Assembly: GCA_027081695.1 (NCBI GenBank)
Contig: JALWJI010000053.1
Span: 1-5,308, forward strand
Source of the DNA: Acidilobaceae archaeon
Lineage (GTDB): Archaea; Thermoproteota; Thermoprotei_A; Sulfolobales; Acidilobaceae
Direction: 5' to 3'
DNA length: 5,308 nucleotides
Positions 1-5,058 of the stretch are shown here, piece after piece. Below the pieces are notes generated by a model. It had not been told where the DNA came from and did not search any database. It worked only from the letters and a program-made list of their open reading frames with translations. Both the position numbers and the translations under genes were made by a program. Position 1 is the stretch's first letter; the number at the start of each line of letters is the position of its first letter.

Positions 1-461
1 ATCTCTACATACACCGTGTATTCAGGATTTGTAAGATCGACTTTCGTCTCACCCTCCCTAAATAAAGCCGCACCCAGTGCCCTCTCAACATCCTTGCTAG
101 TAAACTCATGCGTCCCGGTTCTTCTAGTGGTGACCCTGAATGTTTTCCCTGCAACCTTGTCGTAAAAGATGCTTTTCCCTACATTGACGATTTCTTCCAA
201 TGAGTATAGCGTATAGGCCATTGCAGGGCTAGTAGACTTTACTCCAAAAACATACGAGATTTTTTCAGCAGCCTCATAGGGATCTCTTGGATCCCATAGT
301 ATAATCCTCCCCGGCGTTTTACTAAGTGTACCCTTTAGCTCGTATTTTTCAATGACTCGGGCAATATGGTGCGATAATAAATCCTCCATCCTGCGCCTGG
401 TTAGAGGCCCTTTGACAGCAATCTCCGAGTACCGTATTATGACTGCTGGCCGGTTCTTCAT
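1..461 (-). CDS. thiI: ThiI, tRNA 4-thiouridine synthase, N-terminal part (runs off the left edge)
   Basis: This is the first 153 codons of ThiI, which adenylates U8 of tRNA and replaces its oxygen with sulfur to give 4-thiouridine; in some organisms it also serves thiamine synthesis. Seen: the N-terminal ferredoxin-like domain opens with RYSEIAVKG (residues 10-18) and contains GRIILWD (51-57). The THUMP RNA-binding domain follows, with HEFTSKDVERALGAAL (118-133) and VDLTNPEYTVYVE (141-153). The adenylation (PP-loop) domain lies outside the window, so catalytic residues, and a rhodanese domain if there is one, cannot be judged. ATG at 461 is the first start after an in-frame TGA only six codons upstream. 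The gene is divergent from the 551-1003 gene across 89 bp. THUMP also occurs in other tRNA enzymes, but the conserved first strand and the HEFTS and NPEYTV blocks are typical of ThiI. Confidence 0.9.
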   Translation of the reverse strand, partial: MKNRPAVIIRYSEIAVKGPLTRRRMEDLLSHHIARVIEKYELKGTLSKTPGRIILWDPRDPYEAAEKISYVFGVKSTSPAMAYTLYSLEEIVNVGKSIFYDKVAGKTFRVTTRRTGTHEFTSKDVERALGAALFREGETKVDLTNPEYTVYVE

Positions 462-498
462 CTTGTATAAACCTAGGAGTCATGAGTATGAATCGGAG

Positions 499-507
499 AT
501 AATTATT
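499..507. promoter_or_regulatory. AT-rich core that may be a TATA box shared by thiI and the 551-1003 gene
   Basis: ATAATTATT is the only strongly AT-rich block in the 89-bp divergent gap. It lies about 42 bp upstream of the thiI ATG and about 48 bp upstream of the ATG at 551. That suits an archaeal box A with start points some 25 bp further on and short leaders in both directions. It is nearly symmetric, so its orientation cannot be read. The placement is inferred from position and composition only. Confidence 0.3.
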
Positions 508-550
508 CTAATCTCGACAAGTATGATCCTGGTAGAGGGGCATCAAGGAG

Positions 551-1003
551 ATGAAGCGAGTAATATCATTCAGATGGTTCAAGGGGTTCCTAGTAGTATC
601 CATGGGTAGAGACGGCCTCAGTATAATGGGTTCCAACTCTAAGATTGTACTAGGAGATAGAGAAATCTCGGTGAAAGGGCTTTACCAGGGCATGAGAGAG
701 TATGCTGAGAACCCGAGGGCCCAAGTAAAGACACTCTATATTGATCTAGCGTTTCCTATTAAGGGAGTGGATAAGCCCGAGGGCGAGGTTTATCTTAGAA
801 CCGTGGACACATATATTGATAATTATGGTTTATCCTATACTCCTCTCGACGAGCTAGGATATTTTCTTACAATATATCCTCCCTCAAGTGCATTATATGA
901 GAACGTAATTATAGGACCAGATATGATTGCTGTCACTATGCTAAGAAGAAGACATATCTATTTGATGGAGGAAGGCGAGGAGAAGACTATAATTCTCGTC
1001 TAG
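551..1003 (+). CDS. Uncharacterised 150-residue protein, first gene of a likely two-gene operon
   Basis: I do not recognise this family. The product has 150 residues with no signal peptide, no convincing membrane segment and no cysteine. The N-terminal 20 residues are basic and aromatic. The middle (about 28-120) alternates hydrophobic strand-like blocks (KIVLGDREISVKGL, TLYIDLAFPI, GEVYLRTVD) with Pro/Tyr-rich loops (LGYFLTIYPPSS). The C-terminus is a strand-turn-strand with an acidic turn (EEGEEK) ending in IILV. ATG at 551 is the first start after an in-frame TAG at 533-535. AGGAG directly abuts it, too close for normal pairing, while GAGGGG about 10 nt upstream could serve instead. ATG at 602 (residue 18) is an alternative start. 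The stop lies 11 bp before the ATG of the Cys-rich glycosylase-like gene, so the two are probably co-transcribed and functionally linked. Confidence 0.75.
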   Translation: MKRVISFRWFKGFLVVSMGRDGLSIMGSNSKIVLGDREISVKGLYQGMREYAENPRAQVKTLYIDLAFPIKGVDKPEGEVYLRTVDTYIDNYGLSYTPLDELGYFLTIYPPSSALYENVIIGPDMIAVTMLRRRHIYLMEEGEEKTIILV

Positions 1004-1008
1004 AGGTG
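1003..1008 (+). promoter_or_regulatory. Ribosome binding site that sets the start at 1015
   Basis: GAGGTG matches the 3' end of crenarchaeal 16S rRNA and sits 6 nt before ATG 1015. The G of the upstream TAG stop is its first base, so translation of the two genes is likely coupled. An in-frame GTG at 1006 lies inside this site and is therefore an unlikely start. Confidence 0.7.
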
Positions 1009-1014
1009 GTATTC

Positions 1015-2028
1015 ATGATTGTAGGAGTAGACTATGCTCAGTGTGAAGAAATCGGAAAAATTATGAGAAGAATAATTGATAATATATCTATTGATAAATT
1101 TGAGGACCAGCGATACTATCCCCCATTGGACGCGTCGAGAGAAGAGGTGACTAGGTATTTTCTAGTTATGGTAGCATTGGATCACAGACTAAGCAGGCCA
1201 GGCAAACCATATGAAGGATTCGTCGACGACGAATTCTATCATGGCGCCGACCTCCTATATCGTCTGGGGAGGAAGTACTTCGACGAGAAACCCGAGTTCT
1301 TCGATCCAAACTATTTGCAGACCTTAAGAATAGACGAATTCGTGGAAATGTTTACTGTGAAGTCAGAAAACGGGCGAACAGCACGTCCCCCAGATCCAGA
1401 AATACGTGTAGGCCTGTTACGGGACCTAGCAAGAAAACTTGTTAAATTATATGGGGAATCAGCATATTCCCTGATAACTCAGTCTCGTGGATACCTAAGA
1501 AGGGGCACAGGAGAAGGTTTCATTGACCGACTAAAGATATTCACCGCATACCAGGATCCCGTCGAGAAAAAACCGTTTCTACTAGCCAAGTTCCTCGAAA
1601 GAAGAGGAATACTCCCAGTATACGATCCATATAACAAGGAGGTACCCGTGGATAACCACCTAGTCAGGATCGCCATACGACTAGGTATAATTAAGGTAGA
1701 CACTATACTCCTAGAGAAGATTGCTGCGGGCATAGAAGTATCTCCTGAAGAAGACATTGTCTTAAGATATAATACACGAATAGCATACAAACTCGTCTCC
1801 CAGCATGGAGGAATAGACCCATTCATAATGGATGACTTCCTTTGGATGTTTGGTAGGAAGTGTTGTACCCGTGAGACTCCTGTATGTATGCAGGGATGCA
1901 GAAAGGCATGCTCAACGATAAACGGATGTAGCGGCGAAAAATGCGTGTTCCACGGGATTTGTAGTGCAAGGAGAGATCCACTCCTAATGGTAAACGAGCA
2001 CAAGTTCCTCAACACGTGGTGGTACTAG
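1015..2028 (+). CDS. HhH-GPD (DNA glycosylase-like) protein with C-terminal cysteine cluster
   Basis: This 337-residue protein is probably a distant member of the helix-hairpin-helix/GPD base-excision superfamily; its substrate is unknown. Seen: a helical N-terminal part (to about 180) contains FYHGADLLYRLGRKYFD (74-90). KKPFLLAKFLERRG (185-198) leads into EVPVDNHLVRIAIRLGII (209-226), which resembles the VPVD-H...IA block of OGG1-type enzymes; D213 would be the conserved aspartate. K185, K186 and K192 are candidate lysines if there is lyase chemistry. A canonical LPGVG hairpin is not visible. Cys 283, 284, 291, 295, 299, 305, 310 and 316 form a dense cluster that could bind one or two Fe-S clusters or zinc. 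Their spacing does not fit the endonuclease III pattern C-x6-C-x2-C-x5-C. The protein ends in an aromatic FLNTWWY. Start ATG 1015 has a strong GAGGTG site. Alternatives are a relative of the queuosine-salvage hydrolase or a non-catalytic DNA/RNA-binding protein. The gene is certain; the superfamily call is moderate. Confidence 0.7.
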   Translation: MIVGVDYAQCEEIGKIMRRIIDNISIDKFEDQRYYPPLDASREEVTRYFLVMVALDHRLSRPGKPYEGFVDDEFYHGADLLYRLGRKYFDEKPEFFDPNYLQTLRIDEFVEMFTVKSENGRTARPPDPEIRVGLLRDLARKLVKLYGESAYSLITQSRGYLRRGTGEGFIDRLKIFTAYQDPVEKKPFLLAKFLERRGILPVYDPYNKEVPVDNHLVRIAIRLGIIKVDTILLEKIAAGIEVSPEEDIVLRYNTRIAYKLVSQHGGIDPFIMDDFLWMFGRKCCTRETPVCMQGCRKACSTINGCSGEKCVFHGICSARRDPLLMVNEHKFLNTWWY

Positions 2029-2042
2029 AATTACAGACTTGC

Positions 2043-2051
2043 TTTATAATA
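2043..2051 (+). promoter_or_regulatory. TATA box (box A) for the 2138-3217 gene
   Basis: TTTATAATA is a close match to the archaeal box A hexamer and begins 15 bp after the upstream stop codon. Transcription would start near 2070-2075, giving a leader of about 65 nt that contains the dyad at 2088-2111. A second AT-rich stretch at 2099-2108 could instead drive a nearly leaderless transcript. Inferred from sequence and position. Confidence 0.45.
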
Positions 2052-2087
2052 TGAAGAAAACATGCCTCCCAGAACTCAAGATATTTT

Positions 2088-2111
2088 CTATCAAATACAA
2101 TATTATGATAG
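2088..2111. repeat. 24-bp imperfect dyad upstream of the 2138 gene
   Basis: CTATCA at 2088-2093 is the exact inverse complement of TGATAG at 2106-2111. Inside them AATA (2094-2097) pairs with TATT (2101-2104), leaving a 3-base centre (CAA) and one unpaired A at 2105. An arm of ten pairs with so little GC would be a weak RNA hairpin at high temperature, so a protein-binding operator is the likelier reading. It ends 26 bp before the start codon. Chance cannot be excluded in AT-rich DNA. Confidence 0.35.
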
Positions 2112-2137
2112 CAAGGATCACTGGGGGATAAAAGGAA

Positions 2138-3217
2138 ATGGTTCAAGGAGCATTCGACACTCTATTAGCCGAGTATGGAAAAGGAATACCTGTCATTGGA
2201 AGAGCAGTTGGAAGAGAAATTCTAGGAACCTCGCCCGGCGCTAAAACTAAAGCAAGCCTCTGGATAAGCCTACCCCCCGCTTCGGAGACCGTAAAGCATG
2301 CTCTTGTATCAATAGGGCTAGAAGCACCACAAGATCTGCGACCACCATTCAAAATAAAAATCGCTATGGAGAGAACATCAATTACCAGAGAGTTCAGGCC
2401 CCAGTTCCATGTAGAATTGGATGATACCATATACTATAAGGCTGTATACGACGTTAAGCCTCTCCTAGCAGAGAAACTGACTAGATGGGATTTACATAAA
2501 TTCGTATTTCTCTATGATAGACTCCACCCATTATTCATAAGAGATATCTCGCTAATAGTAGTCTTCGAACATGAGAAATCAGAATATTATCTCTCGGTTC
2601 TCACAGGTGCAAAATCCTTAGAACCCGGCGACACTCTTGTAGAGTATCCAAAATTTAATTGGAGCTTTGGAGGCGAGAGACGGTACTCGTTGGTAATTCA
2701 CTCACCATATCACAGCTCCCAATACGAAGTAGTAGTCGCAGGATCTGAGCCGGTCTCCATCTCTGGTGCTGGAAGCCATGTAGTCGAGGGCTCATTTTCG
2801 TATAAGGGTAGCCTTGTACCTGTATCAGTAAAATATCTGCCGAGTTCCTACAAGTTTTATCCAAGAACAGCGGTGCTCACCGATATCATCTTATTAGAAG
2901 AAAAGGTTCCAGCTCCCACCCTAGATATAGATGTCGAAGAAGTAAAGATAGATGAAAACGAGATAAAGGTAAAGATAAATCTCTTCAACAAAGGAACTGA
3001 ACCCATAAGAAAGATCGTTATTGCAATGATCGCGTTGGGCCTCCAGCTCTCATCTAAAAAGATCAATAAACTAGATCCTAACAGTAGTTTATCCCTTGAA
3101 TTGAAGGGAAGACTATCACTGTTACCTGCACATCCTTCTAAGGCATACATAAATATTACAGGGATTTCCTTAGGAAGGAGACTGCAAAAGAGCCTAGAAT
3201 TAGAACTAAAGGAGTAA
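2138..3217 (+). CDS. Uncharacterised 359-residue beta-rich protein with Ig/CARDB-like C-terminal domain
   Basis: I do not recognise the full-length family. The protein has no signal peptide, no membrane helix and no cysteine, so it looks cytosolic. After a short helical N-terminus (1-30) it is dominated by alternating hydrophobic strands: FKIKIAMER (71-79), FHVELDDTIYYKAVYDV (90-106), DISLIVVFEHE (136-146), YSLVIHS (183-189) and YEVVVAGSEPVSI (196-208). From about 258 the pattern changes to an Ig-like fold resembling CARDB/NEW3 domains, with KVKINLFNKGTEPIRKIVIAMIA (277-299), then LDPNSSLSLEL (312-322) and a last strand before the C-terminus. ATG 2138 is the first start after an in-frame TAA at 2129-2131; a GGGGG run at 2123-2127 gives a ribosome site at 10 nt. 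The gene follows the Cys-rich gene after 109 bp and has its own TATA box, so it is probably a separate unit. Its function is unknown. Confidence 0.75.
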   Translation: MVQGAFDTLLAEYGKGIPVIGRAVGREILGTSPGAKTKASLWISLPPASETVKHALVSIGLEAPQDLRPPFKIKIAMERTSITREFRPQFHVELDDTIYYKAVYDVKPLLAEKLTRWDLHKFVFLYDRLHPLFIRDISLIVVFEHEKSEYYLSVLTGAKSLEPGDTLVEYPKFNWSFGGERRYSLVIHSPYHSSQYEVVVAGSEPVSISGAGSHVVEGSFSYKGSLVPVSVKYLPSSYKFYPRTAVLTDIILLEEKVPAPTLDIDVEEVKIDENEIKVKINLFNKGTEPIRKIVIAMIALGLQLSSKKINKLDPNSSLSLELKGRLSLLPAHPSKAYINITGISLGRRLQKSLELELKE

Positions 3218-3233
3218 CGAATCCCTGATAATA

Positions 3234-3530
3234 CTATGCCCTTTTCTTTAGTTTAGCCGATGCAGATCTTCTACGAGAGAATATATAGTTTCTTAGAGGA
3301 GTTGAAAGGTTAAAACAGTCCACTCCTTTCTCCAGAATTCCGAGAGATATTAGTTCCTCGATGCGAGACTCTGGATCTTTTATGCCAAGCTTTTTGAGGT
3401 CAAGTATAGCACGTAGGTCTCCTACAGAAATATGCTTCATAAAGTACTCGGCAACTTTTCGGGAATCGGGAGGCAGCTTCTCTATTTGTTCTAGTAGTTT
3501 TGCTGCTTTTAACACGGCTTCCTCTGTCAT
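3234..3530 (-). CDS. Small winged-helix-like protein, 98 residues, basic tail
   Basis: The layout suggests a small winged helix: an N-terminal helix (EEAVLKAAKLLEQIEKL, 3-19), a second helix (DSRKVAEYFMKHI, 22-34), then a helix-turn-helix-like pair (DLRAILDLKKLG, 38-49, and PESRIEELISLGILEKG, 53-69) and a short wing (DCFNLST, 71-77). The last 14 residues (RRRSASAKLKKRA region) are strongly basic. Such a protein could bind DNA, or could be an accessory subunit of a nucleic-acid enzyme; crenarchaeal DNA polymerase B1 holoenzymes have small basic subunits of about this size, but I cannot confirm a match. ATG 3530 has GGGG (minus strand, 3543-3540) 9 nt upstream. The gene ends 16 bp from the convergent 2138-3217 gene and is divergent from the methyltransferase gene. 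The compositional pattern supports a real gene rather than a shadow. Confidence 0.75.
   Translation of the reverse strand: MTEEAVLKAAKLLEQIEKLPPDSRKVAEYFMKHISVGDLRAILDLKKLGIKDPESRIEELISLGILEKGVDCFNLSTPLRNYIFSRRRSASAKLKKRA
3242..3249 (+). terminator. Pyrimidine/T-rich stretch, possible terminator of the 2138-3217 gene
   Basis: TTTTCTTT begins 24 bp after the stop of the 2138-3217 gene. Archaeal polymerase stops at T-rich tracts without needing a hairpin. It lies inside the end of the convergent 98-residue gene, which leaves room for little else. Inferred. Confidence 0.3.
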
Positions 3531-3575
3531 TGTATTAGGCCCCTGGCTAAATAGTAGTTAATCGGGGTATAATCT
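3531..3575. promoter_or_regulatory. Compact, nearly symmetric divergent control region
   Basis: Only 45 bp separate the two divergent start codons. On the plus side GGGG (3564-3567) lies 8 nt before TTG 3576. On the minus side its mirror CCCC (3540-3543) lies 9 nt before ATG 3530. TATTA (3533-3537) and TATAAT (3568-3573) sit at opposite ends, and CTAAATAGTAGTTAA fills the middle. If transcripts include the ribosome sites, each TATA box must lie near or inside the other gene's start. If transcripts are leaderless, the central AT block could serve both genes. Confidence 0.4.
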
Positions 3576-4463
3576 TTGGCGAGAAGAAGGCTAATGAAAA
3601 GAATCGCACGCGAGGTTGCAGGAGAAGAGTTTGCTAGAAAGGTTTGGAAGCGTATGGAACTCATTGGAGATATAGTATTGATAAAAGCGCCTTATGGGGA
3701 AGAGGTAGATTATAAACTATACCGGAGAATCGCAGAGAGAATACTCGAAGAACTACCATATGTAAAAAGTGTATGGCTCGCCGCTTCACCTGTAATAGGC
3801 GAGTACAGGATAAGAAGAAATCTAATTCATCTTGCAGGCGAGCCTAGAACCGAGACATTGTATAAGGAGCATGGATGTGTTTTCAAAGTAGACATAGCGA
3901 AGACATTTATCACGCCAAGACTTAGTTTCGAACATCTGAGAATCGCTAAGCTAGTAGAGCCAGGAGAAGTAGTTGTCAATATGTTTGCCGGGGCAGGTCT
4001 CTTCAGTATAATTATAGCTAGACATGCTCGTCCCCGGAAAGTCTACAGTATCGATATCAATAGCTATGCGTACAAGTTTATGAAAGAGAACATAGAAATG
4101 AACAAGGTTGAGGACATAGTAGTTCCTATGCTAGGAGATGCGGCTGAGATAATAAAGGAGAAGTTAGTTAGTGTTGCTGACAGGGTTCTAATGCCGTTGC
4201 CCGAGCTCGCGATAGAGTATCTTCCATACGCGGTTTTGTCAATCAAGGGGAAGGGACGTATACATGTTTATCTTCATATTAATTGGGTTAAGGGAGAGGA
4301 CTATCTAGAAAAAGCGGAAGAAGAAGTGTCGGTGGCTCTCTCAAGGATTCCATTGGTTAAGAGCTTTAGAATAATAGGGAGTAGAAGGGTTCGCCCGATA
4401 GGGCCTCGGTATGAACAGGTAGTGGTGGATGTTGAGGTTGAAAGAAATGGACAAAAAGGATAG
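3576..4463 (+). CDS. Trm5-family tRNA (guanine-37-N1)-methyltransferase, short form
   Basis: This class I SAM-dependent methyltransferase belongs to the Trm5/TYW2 group. Its likely reaction is m1G formation at G37 next to the anticodon, which also feeds wyosine synthesis. Seen: an entry strand LIGDIVLIKAP (29-39), YKEHGCVFKVDIAKTFITPRLSFEHLR (96-122) with the Trm5-type PRL...E block (R115, E119), SAM motif NMFAGAG (135-141), acidic loop SIDIN (158-162), GDA (187-189) and the motif IV region DRVLMPLPELAIEYL (202-216). The PRL block favours Trm5 over TYW2. Odd points: at 295 residues it lacks the N-terminal D1 domain of longer Trm5 proteins, the usual DMFAG is NMFAG, and the N-x-P catalytic motif reads P-L-P (207-209). 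The start is TTG with GGGG 8 nt upstream; ATG 3594 is the alternative. It overlaps taw3 by 17 bp, implying joint expression. A Taw22-type bifunctional role is possible. Confidence 0.85.
   Translation: MARRRLMKRIAREVAGEEFARKVWKRMELIGDIVLIKAPYGEEVDYKLYRRIAERILEELPYVKSVWLAASPVIGEYRIRRNLIHLAGEPRTETLYKEHGCVFKVDIAKTFITPRLSFEHLRIAKLVEPGEVVVNMFAGAGLFSIIIARHARPRKVYSIDINSYAYKFMKENIEMNKVEDIVVPMLGDAAEIIKEKLVSVADRVLMPLPELAIEYLPYAVLSIKGKGRIHVYLHINWVKGEDYLEKAEEEVSVALSRIPLVKSFRIIGSRRVRPIGPRYEQVVVDVEVERNGQKG
4434..4438 (+). promoter_or_regulatory. Ribosome binding site favouring the taw3 start at 4447
   Basis: GAGGT lies 8 nt before ATG 4447, inside the end of the methyltransferase gene. The in-frame ATG at 4429 has an AGGT 8 nt upstream, so it remains possible and would add six residues. 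Confidence 0.5.
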
Positions 4464-5058
4464 GAACAGTGAAGGATCCATCCTAGACGTGTTAGTTGAA
4501 GAAAGAGATATAGGGTATCTGGATCCAGGAATCGATAACTTGCTAGTCGAGCTAAACAGTATATCTGGTATAGAGACTACAAGTACGTGTACCGGCCGTA
4601 TAACTCTTGTCGAGGGTAAGAGACCCTGGATTAGGGGTGAAGAGGGCTCCCGTATATTGTATAAGACCCATGACCCTGTGAGATTAGAGAATATTGTAGA
4701 AGTACTATCACGGGGCTTCTGTAATGTATGGTTGAAGGTTTCAGGACCTATTCTTCATATAAGAGTGGTTTCAGCCGAGTGTGCTAAGAGTATTTTATTG
4801 ATTGGGAGACAGCATGGGTTCAAGCACAGTGGAATAATCTCTATGGGAGAAGACGGTATTATATTGGAGTTGATGAGTGGTGCTCAGTTTACGGCACCCA
4901 TAAGAATAGACTGTATCAATATAGTCAATATTGGTTCGGAGAAAGCATTGAAGCAACTAGTGGAACTAGCAAATATGGTTCTACAAGAGAACAAACAGAG
5001 ATTCCATAATTTAGTCAGAGCTATTTCTGCCGCCTTTCCCGACGGCGGATGCTCCTGA
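4447..5058 (+). CDS. taw3: Taw3 (TYW3 family), wyosine-synthesis N4-methyltransferase
   Basis: Taw3 is the SAM-dependent methyltransferase that adds the N4 methyl group to the tricyclic wyosine precursor at position 37 of tRNA-Phe. Seen: a 203-residue protein, the usual length, with the family signature STCTGR (46-51; most members read S-x-C-S-G-R), then WIRGEEG (61-67), LYKTHDPV (71-78) with the conserved His75, WLKVSGPILHIRV (95-107), a helix with the GFKHSGI block (124-130), and LELMSGAQFTAPI (140-152). The fold is unlike Rossmann methyltransferases, so no GxGxG is expected. It overlaps the Trm5-type gene by 17 bp, and both enzymes modify the same nucleotide, so an operon is very likely. 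Start ATG 4447 is chosen over ATG 4429 for its GAGGT site. The 3' end overlaps the convergent gene by 38 bp. Confidence 0.9.
   Translation: MDKKDRNSEGSILDVLVEERDIGYLDPGIDNLLVELNSISGIETTSTCTGRITLVEGKRPWIRGEEGSRILYKTHDPVRLENIVEVLSRGFCNVWLKVSGPILHIRVVSAECAKSILLIGRQHGFKHSGIISMGEDGIILELMSGAQFTAPIRIDCINIVNIGSEKALKQLVELANMVLQENKQRFHNLVRAISAAFPDGGCS

Noticed and set aside
352..609. An 85-codon plus-strand open frame
   Set aside because: Its first part is antisense to the well-conserved thiI start and the rest overlaps the 551 gene in another frame.
1006..1014. GTG at 1006 as the start of the Cys-rich protein
   Set aside because: It falls within the GAGGTG ribosome site that is well placed for ATG 1015.
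1479..2015. A 178-codon open frame on the minus strand
   Set aside because: It lies wholly inside the Cys-rich gene, has shadow-like composition (many Ser, Ile, Arg, Pro) and no ribosome site; the plus-strand reading has clear motifs.
2029..2137. Possible C/D-box small RNA in the 109-bp gap
   Set aside because: ATGA-like pieces are present, but there is no paired RTGATGA and CTGA at suitable spacing on either strand.
574..2148. The 11-mer ATGGTTCAAGG at 574-584 and again at 2138-2148
   Set aside because: In 5.3 kb a few repeated 11-mers are expected by chance (about three pairs for equal base use), and the two copies are in different contexts and frames.
2062..2244. A 60-codon plus-strand frame beginning in the gap before 2138
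   Set aside because: The translation has low-complexity basic composition, overlaps the 2138 gene out of frame and lacks a ribosome site.
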